Source of the DNA: CAYLSV01 sp964386435
GTDB lineage: Bacteria; Planctomycetota; Phycisphaerae; Tepidisphaerales; Tepidisphaeraceae
Direction of reading: 5' to 3'
NCBI GenBank assembly: GCA_964386435.1
Contig: CAYLSV010000001.1
Coordinates: 73,550 to 137,549 of the forward strand
Length of the DNA stretch: 64,000 bases
Every line of letters starts with the position of its first letter. Within the stretch, counting starts at the first letter, position 1. The translations under genes and the position numbers were made by a program. This document shows, piece after piece, positions 8,529 to 17,139 of this stretch. The notes under the pieces were generated by a model that saw nothing but the letters and a program-made list of their open reading frames with translations, had not been told where the DNA came from and searched no databases.

Positions 8529-9725
8529 ATGCACAACGTTTTTCTGAAGGACGCTGCGACGTTGGTTGCCGTCATGGCACTCGCCGGCACGGCCGTGGCC
8601 GCGGTTCCGCCAGGCTACACCGTCACCGACTTGGGCACCCTCGGCGGCGACTCCTCGATCGCCTACGGCCTCAACGAAGCCGGCCAAGTCGTCGGCTCGG
8701 CCCGTGACGCCGGCGGCGTGGATCGGCCGTTTATCTGGAGTGGCGGCACGATGGCCGCGTTGCCCGATCTGGGCTTCGGCGGCGTCGCCTACGGCGTCAA
8801 CGCCAGCGGCGAGGCCACCGGTGCGCTCGCCACCGGCGGCACCTACGACCGCCCATGGGACGGCCGCACCGCCAGCGTCGACAGCGTCGCCCTCTGGGAC
8901 GCCAACGGCTTGACGGATCTGGGTCGCCTTGGCGGCACGCCGCGTGGCGAAGGCCGGTTCATCACCGACGACGGCTGGATCGGCGGCACCGCCAGCGCCC
9001 CGCTGCCGGGCGTCGCCGGCGAGGACATCTGGCAACGCGCGTTCATCAAGACCGGCAACGAGTCGGTGATCCGCGATGCCGGCACCTTTGCCGGCGACAT
9101 CCGGTCGTTCATCTTCGACATCAACGACGTCCGCCGGGCTCCTGGCTTCAGCGTCAGCGACAACCGCGGCGGGCCGGCCGCGACGGATGCGGCGGTTTGG
9201 CAGTTCAACAACGACGGCAGCGTCGGCAGCATCACGCCGCTCGATCCGTTCGCCGCCGGGCAGACGTCGGTGGCGCTGGGCATCAACAACGCCGGCGACA
9301 TCGTCGGCCGCAGTGCCGACGCGGCCGGGCAGAACGTGACCGTCATCTGGGAAGACGGCTCGGCGACGCCGACGCTGTTGCCGGTGCTCGACGATGACGC
9401 CGGCAGCTACGTTCGCGCGTGGCAGATCAACGACGCCGGCCTCGCCGTCGGCGAACTGCGAGCCGGCAGCGACAGCAACATCCGCTTTGCCACGGCGTGG
9501 TTTGATGACGGCACCGGCTTTGAGCGGATCGACTTGCAGGACCTGATTCCCGCCACCAGCGGCTGGGATTTGCAGGGCGCGCTCTCGATCAACGAAGCCG
9601 GCCAGATCGTCGGTTATGGCAACCTCGGCGGCGAGCAGCGGGCGTTCCTGTTGACCCCGGTGCCCGAGCCGGCGGCGTTGTCGTTGCTCGCGGTCGCCGG
9701 CGTCGGCTTGCTCCGTCGTCGGTGA
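8529..9725 (+). CDS. PEP-CTERM protein with HAF repeats
   Basis: A 398-residue secreted protein. After a signal peptide (DAATLVAVMALAGTAVAA) come repeated units of the HAF type, each with the pattern x-D-L-G-T-L-G-G...A-x-G-I-N-x-x-G-x-V-V-G, for example VTDLGTLGGDSS, AYGLNEAGQVVG, LGINNAGDIVG and QINDAGLAVGEL; such repeats form beta-propeller-like extracellular domains. It ends in a PEP-CTERM tag (VPEP, hydrophobic helix, LLRRR, stop), the sorting signal recognised by exosortase-type systems. The ATG at 8529 lies seven bases after GGAG; an ATG two codons earlier is too close to it. It is the first of the PEP-CTERM series; the partner exosortase is not in the window. Confidence 0.85.
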   Translation: MHNVFLKDAATLVAVMALAGTAVAAVPPGYTVTDLGTLGGDSSIAYGLNEAGQVVGSARDAGGVDRPFIWSGGTMAALPDLGFGGVAYGVNASGEATGALATGGTYDRPWDGRTASVDSVALWDANGLTDLGRLGGTPRGEGRFITDDGWIGGTASAPLPGVAGEDIWQRAFIKTGNESVIRDAGTFAGDIRSFIFDINDVRRAPGFSVSDNRGGPAATDAAVWQFNNDGSVGSITPLDPFAAGQTSVALGINNAGDIVGRSADAAGQNVTVIWEDGSATPTLLPVLDDDAGSYVRAWQINDAGLAVGELRAGSDSNIRFATAWFDDGTGFERIDLQDLIPATSGWDLQGALSINEAGQIVGYGNLGGEQRAFLLTPVPEPAALSLLAVAGVGLLRRR

Positions 9726-9805
9726 AAAACCGACATTTTCCTCACTTCTGACGCTCCCGCCGTTCGACGGGAGCCACTTTTCCTGATTCCCATTTTGGAG
9801 AAACC

Positions 9806-10759
9806 ATGCACTTGCATCACCTCATGCTCACCACGGCTGGCGTTCTCGCCACCGCGACGGTTGCTGCCGCCGTTCCGATCTACGCGACCGGGCAGCTGCT
9901 CACGCCGGGCGATCCGGACATCCCGCCGGGCCAGCCGGGGCACGACGATTCGCGGGACAACTTCATTTACGAGATCGACCCGCTGACCGGCACTGCCACG
10001 CCGGTGAGTCCGTCGACCACCGGCCTGCCGCCGGCCATGGGTGGCACGCCCGACGGCCGGCTGCTGGCGATGAGTAGCGGTCAGCTCGTCGAGGTTGAAC
10101 CGTCGACCGGCGATCGCACCGCCATCGGCGGCCCCAGCGGGTTGAGCGCGTTCGGCTTCGACATCCTCTCCGACGGCCGGGCGTTCGCGTACAACCTCGA
10201 TTTCGACGTCAGCGACGGCGACGACAGCGGGTTGTACACAATCGACACGATTACCGGCGGGTCGTCGCTGCTGACCACCGCCGCCGCGATCGACGCCATG
10301 CTCGCCGCGGCGGGCGCTGTGGACCCTGACACCTTCATCATCAGCCTCGGCAGCGTCGGCGACGACCTGTACGCGGTGGAGGTCGACACGCAGACGCTGC
10401 TGCGGTTCGACCCCGACAGCGGCACGCCGTCAATCGTCGGCTCCTTGGGCGCGGCCGGCGGCGTGGGCAACGAAGCGCTGCGGGCCGGGGCCGCGTTAAC
10501 CGGTGCCGACACGGACGGCGACGGCGAGTTCGACACGCTTTTGGGCGACGTCAACTTCCTCAACCCCGACGGCCCGGACCCGTCGATCCGCCTCGGCGGC
10601 ATCGCCCGGTGGGACCTGGTCGACGGCACGTACGACATCATCGGCATCAACGACGGCATCATCTTCTTCGGCATGGGCGCAAGCCCGGTGCCCGAGCCGG
10701 CGAGCCTCACGCTGCTGGCCGTCGGTTCCATCGGCCTGCTGCGTCGGCGGTCGGCGTGA
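9806..10759 (+). CDS. PEP-CTERM protein, beta-propeller-like
   Basis: A 317-residue secreted protein with a signal peptide (LMLTTAGVLATATVAAA), a body with recurring units such as FIYEIDPLTGTATPV, GQLVEVEPSTGDRTAIGG and GLYTIDTITGGSS that suggest propeller blades, and a PEP-CTERM tag (VPEPASLTLLAVGSIGLL then RRRSA). The Shine-Dalgarno TGGAG sits just ahead of the ATG, in the same context as the neighbouring PEP-CTERM genes. It is likely displayed at or released from the cell surface. Ligand or function unknown. Confidence 0.82.
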   Translation: MHLHHLMLTTAGVLATATVAAAVPIYATGQLLTPGDPDIPPGQPGHDDSRDNFIYEIDPLTGTATPVSPSTTGLPPAMGGTPDGRLLAMSSGQLVEVEPSTGDRTAIGGPSGLSAFGFDILSDGRAFAYNLDFDVSDGDDSGLYTIDTITGGSSLLTTAAAIDAMLAAAGAVDPDTFIISLGSVGDDLYAVEVDTQTLLRFDPDSGTPSIVGSLGAAGGVGNEALRAGAALTGADTDGDGEFDTLLGDVNFLNPDGPDPSIRLGGIARWDLVDGTYDIIGINDGIIFFGMGASPVPEPASLTLLAVGSIGLLRRRSA

Positions 10760-10789
10760 TGGTTCGCCCCAACTTTTTCTGGAGAATCA

Positions 10790-12295
10790 ATGCCATCTGA
10801 AACTACCTTGGCAACCGCAATCCTCGTGGCCTTGCCGGCGGCGGCGCTCGCCGCACCCGTTGTCTTCGATCTCGAGGGCGAGGCACAAACCGGCTTTAAC
10901 AACGGCGCGCTTACCTCGCTCACGCTCACGCAGCCCGAGCTGTCGGTGACGATCACGCGGCCGGGCACGCCGAACCAGTTCGACGTGTACGACGTCAACG
11001 ACATCGGCAACCCGACGCTGCCGACGGACTTCGGCGTGCGGTCGATCAGCCCGTGGTTCAGCAACGACGGCACCGCCTTCGTCGCCAACTTCTCGACGCC
11101 GGTCCAGTCAATCTCGATCGACATGGGCGACTTCGGCGGCGACGAGGACGATTTGTTCCTCGAAGCCTTCGCCGCACCGGATGCGGCCGGCCCGGTCCTC
11201 GTGTCCGACGCCACGCAGTTGGCCGGCGGCGGCGGCGGCGACTGGACCGGCGCGACCCTCGCGGTCGACGCTGGCAGCCCGGCGATCTCGTCCATCCGCT
11301 TCATGGGCGGCGACGATGCCTTCGACACGCCGTTCGGCACGTTCGTCGTGCCGAACTCGGTGTACTACGACAACTTCACGGTGGTGGTGCCCGAGCCGGC
11401 GGTCGTGTCGCTGCTTGGTGTGGGCGGCGTCCTTTTGCTGCGTCGGCGTCAAGTTTCGTCCGCGACTCGCCAGCGAAACGTTGATCGCAGAACGGGAACT
11501 TCGTCTGCAAAGAAGCCGCTCGCCGCGGTCGCCGTGGCAACTTTTGTGGCAGTTAGCGCGACCACCGCGCGTGGGCAAGAGTTGCTGATCGACGGCTTCA
11601 CCACTGGTGGCTTCAAAAGCTCGCTCAACGGCGCATCGGCCGGTGGTCCGCCCGACGCGAATGGGCAGCCGGGTGTGCAGTTTCCCGCAGGCGACACCGC
11701 GATCTTCGGCGGCGAGCGCGACGCCCAGTTCTGGGTCGGCTTCGGCCCGGACGCTGACCAGTGGGCGTTCGGCGTCGACCCGGCCCGCGGGCTCTTCTGG
11801 GAGTCCGACCCGGGCATCCACGTGAACATGGTTCTCGAGTGGGACGGCTCCGGTGACGGCACGACTTTCGGCGGCGCGAACGCACCCGATCCCTTGCGCC
11901 TCAACGCGACGCCCTATACCGGCATCCGACTCGAGTTCGCGGGCAACAGCGACGACCTCGAGATTCTGGTCACGCTCGGCAACAAGAACGTCGATGATCC
12001 GACCGACACCATTCCGACCGGCGCCTCGCAGTCTCCGCTCGTGCTCGTGTCAGGCGGGCGGACCGACGCCTTCGCGGTCGACATCCCGTTCAGCTCGTTC
12101 ACCGATCCGTTCGCACCGTTCGTACCCGGTGCGGATTTCGCCGATCTGAACGTCATCGCCCTCAACATCGGCAGCGCCGAGAACATCACGGGCAATGACT
12201 TTGAACTTCGTTCCGTCGCGCTCGTGCCCGAGCCGGCGTCGCTGACGCTCCTCGCGGCGGCGGGCCTCGGCCTGCTGCGGCGGCGGCACACTTGA
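10790..12295 (+). CDS. Tandem fusion of two PEP-CTERM proteins
   Basis: A 501-residue frame containing two complete PEP-CTERM proteins. Residues 1-220 have a signal peptide (ATAILVALPAAALAAP), a jelly-roll-like body, and a full PEP-CTERM tag (PEP at 201-203, RRR at 218-220). Then comes Q221 (CAA at 11450-11452) where a stop is expected, a polar linker to about 240, a second signal-peptide-like segment (KKPLAAVAVATFVAVSATTARGQ, 241-263), a second body (ELLIDGFTTGGFKSS...), and a second tag (VPEPASL...LLRRRHT). A single C-to-T change at 11450 would restore TAA exactly after RRR, as in the neighbours. The linker has no in-frame ATG, GTG or TTG before the second hydrophobic segment, so the second half has no obvious start of its own. 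SD CTGGAG precedes the ATG. Confidence 0.75.
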   Translation: MPSETTLATAILVALPAAALAAPVVFDLEGEAQTGFNNGALTSLTLTQPELSVTITRPGTPNQFDVYDVNDIGNPTLPTDFGVRSISPWFSNDGTAFVANFSTPVQSISIDMGDFGGDEDDLFLEAFAAPDAAGPVLVSDATQLAGGGGGDWTGATLAVDAGSPAISSIRFMGGDDAFDTPFGTFVVPNSVYYDNFTVVVPEPAVVSLLGVGGVLLLRRRQVSSATRQRNVDRRTGTSSAKKPLAAVAVATFVAVSATTARGQELLIDGFTTGGFKSSLNGASAGGPPDANGQPGVQFPAGDTAIFGGERDAQFWVGFGPDADQWAFGVDPARGLFWESDPGIHVNMVLEWDGSGDGTTFGGANAPDPLRLNATPYTGIRLEFAGNSDDLEILVTLGNKNVDDPTDTIPTGASQSPLVLVSGGRTDAFAVDIPFSSFTDPFAPFVPGADFADLNVIALNIGSAENITGNDFELRSVALVPEPASLTLLAAAGLGLLRRRHT

Positions 12296-12354
12296 TCCTT
12301 CTCCGCCCTGCGGCCTGACCGTCGCAGGGTGACTTGACCTTTTCTGGAGCCCTT

Positions 12355-14178
12355 GTGACCCCGTTCAACTCGCCAAAGATTCTCGCCGCCGTCACATTCG
12401 CGATCACCGCTGTCGCCACCAACGCCGCCCTTGCCGACAGCGTGGCGCGGCAGTGGAACGAGCAGTTGCTTAACGCGATTCAACTCGACACGCCGCGGCC
12501 GACGGTGCATTCACGGAACTTGTTCCACACCAGCGGGGCGATGTACGACGCGTGGAGCGCGTACGACCCGGGTAGTGCCGGCTACCTGTTCAACGGCAGT
12601 GCCGTTGGCGATGGCGCGGCGCGGGATGAGTCGATCAGCTACGCGGTGTTCGACGTGCTCACCGCCCGCTTCGCCAATTCACCCGGCGCGGGCACCACGC
12701 TGCCGGCGCTGCGGCAGCAGATGACGAACCTCGGCTACAACCCGGACATGGCAACGACGCCTGCCGCGCAGCTCGGCCGGCAGATCGCCTCGACGTACCT
12801 TCGTTTCGGCCTGACCGACGGCTCGAATGAGGCCAACGGCTTCGCCGACACCAGCGGGTACGTGCCGCAGAACAGCCCGCTGATCGTCTCCGCCGCCGGC
12901 ACCATCCTGCAGGACCGCGACCGCTGGCAGCCACTGACAATCGACGGCCAGACGCAAACATTCCTCACGCCGCACTGGGGCAACGTGCAGACGTTCGCCA
13001 TCGAACGCACCGGCGTCGGCACGTTCTACGGCCAGGATCTGGTCGGCCCGCCGCCGGCCTCGGGCACTCAGCAGTTCAAGGCCGACGCGCTGGAGGTCAT
13101 CCGCTACAGCAGTTGGCTCGACCCCGACGACGGCACGATTATCAACATCTCGCCCGCTGTCGTCGGCAACAGCACGCTCGGCACCAACGACGGCACCGGC
13201 CACGCCGTCAACCCGGCGACCGCGCGGCCGTATGCCGACAACCTCGTCAAACGTGGCGATCACGGCCGCGTCCTCGCCGAGTTCTGGGCCGACGGCCCCA
13301 ATAGCACCACGCCGCCGGGCCACTGGAACGAGATCGCCAACGAGGTCAGCGATCACCCCAAACTCGCCAAACGTGTTGGCGGCACCGGCCCGGTTGTGAG
13401 CGACCTGGAATGGGATGTGAAGCTGTACTTTTCGCTCAACGGTGCCGTCCATGACGCGGCGATCAGCGCGTGGGACAGCAAGCGGCAACTCGATTACGTC
13501 CGGCCGATCAGCATGATCCGCGACATGGCCACCCGTGGGCAATCCAGCGACCCGAGCCTGCCAAGCTTCGACCCGCTGGGCCTGCCGCTGGAGGCGGGGC
13601 TGAGCGAGGTCGTCACCGCCGACACGATCGCCAGCGGTCGGCACGACGGCTTCGACGTCGGCGACATCGTCGTGCAATCATGGCAAGGCTTCGACGATCC
13701 CGACGGCGACGGCGTGGCCGGGGTCGGCTGGCTGGACGCCACCGAGTGGCTGCCATACCAGGCGGAAGACTTCGTGACGCCCGCCTTCAGCGGCTACGTC
13801 AGCGGACACAGCACGTTCAGCCGGGCCGCAGCCGAAGTGCTGGCAAGCATGACCGGCGACGAATACTTCCCCGGCGGCGTGGGCGAGTTCCGCTACGAAC
13901 AGGGCCGCGGCCTGAACTTCGAAGAGGGCCCCAGCGAGGACGTGCTCCTGCAGTGGGCCACGTACTACGACGCCGCCGACGAGGCGGGCCTGTCCCGGCT
14001 CTACGGCGGCATCCACGTGTTCGCCGACGACTTCGACGGCCGCATCATCGGCGACTTCGTCGGCCGCCAAGCGTGGGCCGACGCACAGCTCTACTTCACC
14101 AACACCATCCCCGAACCGGGGTCGCTAACGCTGCTTGCCGTTGCTGGCACCGCCCTGATCCGCCGGCGGGCCATCTGA
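12355..14178 (+). CDS. Vanadium-haloperoxidase-like (PAP2 fold) PEP-CTERM protein
   Basis: About 607 residues with a signal peptide (ILAAVTFAITAVATNAALA) and the phosphate/vanadate-binding triad of the haloperoxidase/acid phosphatase fold: K and R in WDSKRQLDYVRPI (near residue 371), SGYVSGHSTFSRAAAEVL (near 482), and RLYGGIHVFADDFDG (near 550). The N-terminal helical part (ARQWNEQLLNAIQL, HTSGAMYDAWSAYDP) is typical of bacterial vanadium-dependent haloperoxidase relatives. It ends in a PEP-CTERM tag (IPEPGSL...LIRRRAI). Whether it binds vanadate and oxidises halides or is a phosphatase cannot be told. The start is the GTG at 12355, five bases after TCTGGAG; a TTG seven codons upstream overlaps that SD and is rejected. 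Confidence 0.82.
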   Translation: MTPFNSPKILAAVTFAITAVATNAALADSVARQWNEQLLNAIQLDTPRPTVHSRNLFHTSGAMYDAWSAYDPGSAGYLFNGSAVGDGAARDESISYAVFDVLTARFANSPGAGTTLPALRQQMTNLGYNPDMATTPAAQLGRQIASTYLRFGLTDGSNEANGFADTSGYVPQNSPLIVSAAGTILQDRDRWQPLTIDGQTQTFLTPHWGNVQTFAIERTGVGTFYGQDLVGPPPASGTQQFKADALEVIRYSSWLDPDDGTIINISPAVVGNSTLGTNDGTGHAVNPATARPYADNLVKRGDHGRVLAEFWADGPNSTTPPGHWNEIANEVSDHPKLAKRVGGTGPVVSDLEWDVKLYFSLNGAVHDAAISAWDSKRQLDYVRPISMIRDMATRGQSSDPSLPSFDPLGLPLEAGLSEVVTADTIASGRHDGFDVGDIVVQSWQGFDDPDGDGVAGVGWLDATEWLPYQAEDFVTPAFSGYVSGHSTFSRAAAEVLASMTGDEYFPGGVGEFRYEQGRGLNFEEGPSEDVLLQWATYYDAADEAGLSRLYGGIHVFADDFDGRIIGDFVGRQAWADAQLYFTNTIPEPGSLTLLAVAGTALIRRRAI

Positions 14179-14189
14179 GGACCATCACG

Positions 14190-15152
14190 ATGAAATACAC
14201 CACCACTTACATGCTCACGCTCCTGGTCGCGGCGCAAGCCTCGGCCCAATTCGACTACACCCCGCTCGATGCCGACGGCCGGGCGATCCGCTACCTGCTC
14301 GACGCAAACGACGCCGGCGAGCTCATTGGCAGCGTCCCGAGCGACCCCGCCGGCTCGCTCGACGGGTTCAAGCTCGACCCCGCCGGCACGGCCACTTTTT
14401 GGAGCACGCCCGACCAACTCACGTTCCCGACGGCGATCAATAACCTCGGCGAGATCGTCGGCGTGACCATCCCGACCGCCGGCGGCTTGCCGCAGGGTTT
14501 CACGCGTGACGCCGCCGGCAACGAGTCGTCGTTCAACTTTCCCGGTGCGCTCGGGACCGTCCCGTTCGGCGTGCGGGACGACGGGCTCTACACCGGCTTC
14601 TACATCACGCCCGACGGACGCCGCGGATTCGTTGAGCAGCCCTCGACCGGCCTGTCCCGGACCGTCAGCTTCCCCGGTGCGGTCGAGACCCAGCTCTACG
14701 CCGGCAATGCCGCCGGGCTCGTCGGCGGTGCCTGGTATGACGATGACGGTGGCGCAACCCCGCTGTTCTACGACATCGGCACCAACACCTTCACCGTCCT
14801 CCCCAGCCCCGACGACGGCAACTTCGTCGTCACCAGCGTGAATGACGACGGCGACGCCATCGTCTTCGGACTGCGCGATGTCACCGAGGGCTACGCCGAC
14901 CTGCGCAGCTTCTTCCGCGACGGTGACAACGGCAAAATGACCGAACTGTTCTTCCCCGGGGCCATCGAGACCTACGGGTATGACATTGACAACGGCGGCG
15001 TGATCCGCGGCTACTACCAGAACGCCGACGGCAGCTTTGGCGGCTTCTCCGCGGTCGTCCCGGAGCCGATGTCGCTCGGCCTGCTGGGCCTCGCAGCCTT
15101 GCCGCTGATCCGTCGTCGCCCACTCAACCACCCGATCGGACACCGCTCATGA
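14190..15152 (+). CDS. PEP-CTERM protein with HAF-like repeats
   Basis: A 320-residue secreted protein: signal peptide (KYTTTYMLTLLVAAQASAQ), then HAF-like units (LLDANDAGELIG, AINNLGEIVGV, SVNDDGDAIVFG, DIDNGGVIRGYY), then a PEP-CTERM tag (VPEPMSLGLLGLAALPL, IRRR) followed by an unusually long basic tail (PLNHPIGHRS). The start ATG lies 11 bases after the stop of the haloperoxidase-like gene with a GAGG upstream. Its TGA overlaps the ATG of the COG0523 gene (ATGA), so this surface protein is translationally coupled to a metal chaperone operon. Confidence 0.82.
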   Translation: MKYTTTYMLTLLVAAQASAQFDYTPLDADGRAIRYLLDANDAGELIGSVPSDPAGSLDGFKLDPAGTATFWSTPDQLTFPTAINNLGEIVGVTIPTAGGLPQGFTRDAAGNESSFNFPGALGTVPFGVRDDGLYTGFYITPDGRRGFVEQPSTGLSRTVSFPGAVETQLYAGNAAGLVGGAWYDDDGGATPLFYDIGTNTFTVLPSPDDGNFVVTSVNDDGDAIVFGLRDVTEGYADLRSFFRDGDNGKMTELFFPGAIETYGYDIDNGGVIRGYYQNADGSFGGFSAVVPEPMSLGLLGLAALPLIRRRPLNHPIGHRS

Positions 15153-16369
15153 CTGCACGCACTCAACTCCCCACCACCGTCCTCTCCGGCTTCCTCGGCG
15201 CGGGCAAGACCACGCTGCTTAACCACCTGCTCGCCAATCGGGACGGGCTGCGCGTCGCTGTGATCGTCAACGACATGAGCGAGGTCAACATCGATGCCCG
15301 CGTGGTTCGTGACGGGGCTGCGGCGCTGTCGCGGACCGAGGAGACGCTCGTCGAGATGACCAACGGCTGCATCTGCTGCACACTGCGGGAGGATCTCATC
15401 CTTGAGGTCGCTCGGTTGGCGCGGGAGGGGCGGTTTGATTACCTGCTCGTCGAGTCGACCGGCATCAGTGAACCGATGCCCGTCGCCGCGGCGTTCAGCT
15501 TCCGCGACGAGGACGGCCACTGCCTCGGCGACGTCGCCCGGCTCGACACGATGGTCACGGTCGTCGACGCCCTGAACTTCACCCGCGACTTCGACTCGCA
15601 CGATGAGCTACCCGACCGACAAGCCCTCGCGGCCGATGCCGAGGATGAGCGGACAATCGTGGATTTGCTCACCGATCAGGTCGAGTTCGCCAACGTAATT
15701 GTGCTGAACAAGACCGACCTCGTCGACGAACATGCGCGCGGCCGGCTGCGGGGTTTGCTGACGAAGCTCAATCCATCGGCCAAGATCGTTGAGGCGACGC
15801 GTGGCCGCGTGGAGCCGAAGGCAGTGCTCAACACTGGGCTCTACGACGAGGGCACGGCGTCGCTGATGCCGGGCTGGATCCAGGAGCTCAACGGCATCAC
15901 CCACACGCCCGAAACCGAGGAGTACGGCATCAGCAGCTTCGTGTATCGCCGGCGGCGGCCGTTCCATCCGAAGCGGCTGGGCGAGTTGCTCGACGTCGGG
16001 TTGCCGGGCATCGCGCGGAGCAAGGGCTACCTGTGGGTCGCCTCGCGGCCATCGGCGTGCGGCGTGTGGAGCCAGGCGGGCAACTCGCTGGTCATCGAGC
16101 AGGCCGGCCGGTGGTTCGCCGCCACGCCGCGCGAGCAGTGGCCCGAGGACGAAGAGACGCGGGCGTGGATCGAGGACCGCTGGGACGAGCAGGTCGGCGA
16201 CTGCCGGCAGGAGATTGTCATCATCGGCGTCAACCTCGACCGCCCCGCCACCGAAGCGCGGCTCGACGTGGCGTTGTTGACCGACGAGGAGATGGCCGCC
16301 GGGCCGGGCGTTTGGAAGACCTACCCAGATCTGCTGCCGAGCTGGGGCGAGATGGAGGCGGCGGCGTGA
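15149..16369 (+). CDS. COG0523/CobW-family metallochaperone GTPase
   Basis: A 406-residue G3E GTPase. The P-loop GFLGAGKTT is at residues 14-22, the metal-binding motif GCICC at 73-77, the guanine-recognition motif NKTD near residue 188, and a C-terminal CobW_C-like domain follows (EYGISSFVYRRRRPFHPKRLGELL). The family inserts or delivers zinc, cobalt or other metals; members like ZNG1/YeiR/ZigA act under zinc limitation. The C-terminal half (WPEDEETRAWIEDRWDEQVGDCRQEIVIIGVNLD) matches the longer ZigA/YciC-type subgroup. It overlaps the preceding PEP-CTERM stop and the following lipoprotein start by four bases each. This suggests metal limitation as the trigger for the cluster; no Zur box was found by eye. 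Confidence 0.92.
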   Translation: MTARTQLPTTVLSGFLGAGKTTLLNHLLANRDGLRVAVIVNDMSEVNIDARVVRDGAAALSRTEETLVEMTNGCICCTLREDLILEVARLAREGRFDYLLVESTGISEPMPVAAAFSFRDEDGHCLGDVARLDTMVTVVDALNFTRDFDSHDELPDRQALAADAEDERTIVDLLTDQVEFANVIVLNKTDLVDEHARGRLRGLLTKLNPSAKIVEATRGRVEPKAVLNTGLYDEGTASLMPGWIQELNGITHTPETEEYGISSFVYRRRRPFHPKRLGELLDVGLPGIARSKGYLWVASRPSACGVWSQAGNSLVIEQAGRWFAATPREQWPEDEETRAWIEDRWDEQVGDCRQEIVIIGVNLDRPATEARLDVALLTDEEMAAGPGVWKTYPDLLPSWGEMEAAA

Positions 16370-17139
16370 GACGGACCGCGACAACCACCGCGCTGCTGTG
16401 CGCCTTGGCCACATGGCCACTCATTGGCCCAACCGGTTGCGCCGCGACGCCGGTCCGCCCAATGTCAACGACGCAGGCCGCGTTGGAGGCCGAGCTGGTG
16501 CAAACCGCGCTCGACCGCGAGGCGCTCTACACCATCGCCGGCGGCCTCAAGCCGCTGAGCACCGGGTTCTGGCAGGGGCAGATCGATTTGGAAGCGCCGA
16601 GCGTCGGCGAGTTGATGCGCATTCGCCGCGCCCTTGAACCGCTAAACACGGGCGACCTCTACGCCGACGTGCAAGCCTTCGCCACGACCCACGACGGCAA
16701 GCGTCACCTTCACGCCTATGTCGCCCACCGCCCCGCCGTCGCCGCGATGATCGAGCGGACCCAGCCGTTTTGGGCACCCCACGGCATCGCCCCCGACACC
16801 CATCCGGCCGAGCTGCTGGCGATCGTCGATCGCATGCCGAGTCTGGATCGGTTCCGCGCCTACGGCCTGCTGTTCGGCTACCCCGCCGTCGCAATCGACT
16901 TCTTCGTCGAAGCCGCCGGCGAGCAGGAGCGAACGGGCGAGTTCGTCAAGCGGCAGTTCATGCAGATCCCGACCTTCGACTCGCCCACCGGCCAGTTCGT
17001 TTACGCCGTCGCCGAGGATCACGAGCTCACACCGGCCGATGATCGGCTCCGCGAGGCCGCCGCGAGAATCCTTGAGCATTACCGCGCGGTGCGCGACCCG
17101 TTGGACCCGATGTCGTCGCTCCAGGCGGTGACCCGATGA
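16366..17139 (+). CDS. Putative lipoprotein of unknown function
   Basis: A 257-residue protein starting at GTG 16366, which overlaps the TGA of the COG0523 gene (GTGA). The N-terminus has a signal peptide ending in a lipobox-like IGPTGC with cysteine near residue 25. The rest is alpha-helical (TTQAALEAELVQTALDREALYTIAGGLKPLSTGFW, AELLAIVDRMPSLDRFRAYGLLFGYPAVAIDFFVEAA, EFVKRQFMQIPTF). I do not recognise the family. Position between a metallochaperone and an unknown protein, all with overlapping codons, points to a role in the same process, possibly at the outer face of a membrane. Confidence 0.6.
   Translation: MRRTATTTALLCALATWPLIGPTGCAATPVRPMSTTQAALEAELVQTALDREALYTIAGGLKPLSTGFWQGQIDLEAPSVGELMRIRRALEPLNTGDLYADVQAFATTHDGKRHLHAYVAHRPAVAAMIERTQPFWAPHGIAPDTHPAELLAIVDRMPSLDRFRAYGLLFGYPAVAIDFFVEAAGEQERTGEFVKRQFMQIPTFDSPTGQFVYAVAEDHELTPADDRLREAAARILEHYRAVRDPLDPMSSLQAVTR

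Noticed and set aside
12334..12354. TTG start for the haloperoxidase-like gene
   Set aside because: It would place the Shine-Dalgarno TCTGGAG inside the coding sequence; GTG at 12355 has correct spacing.
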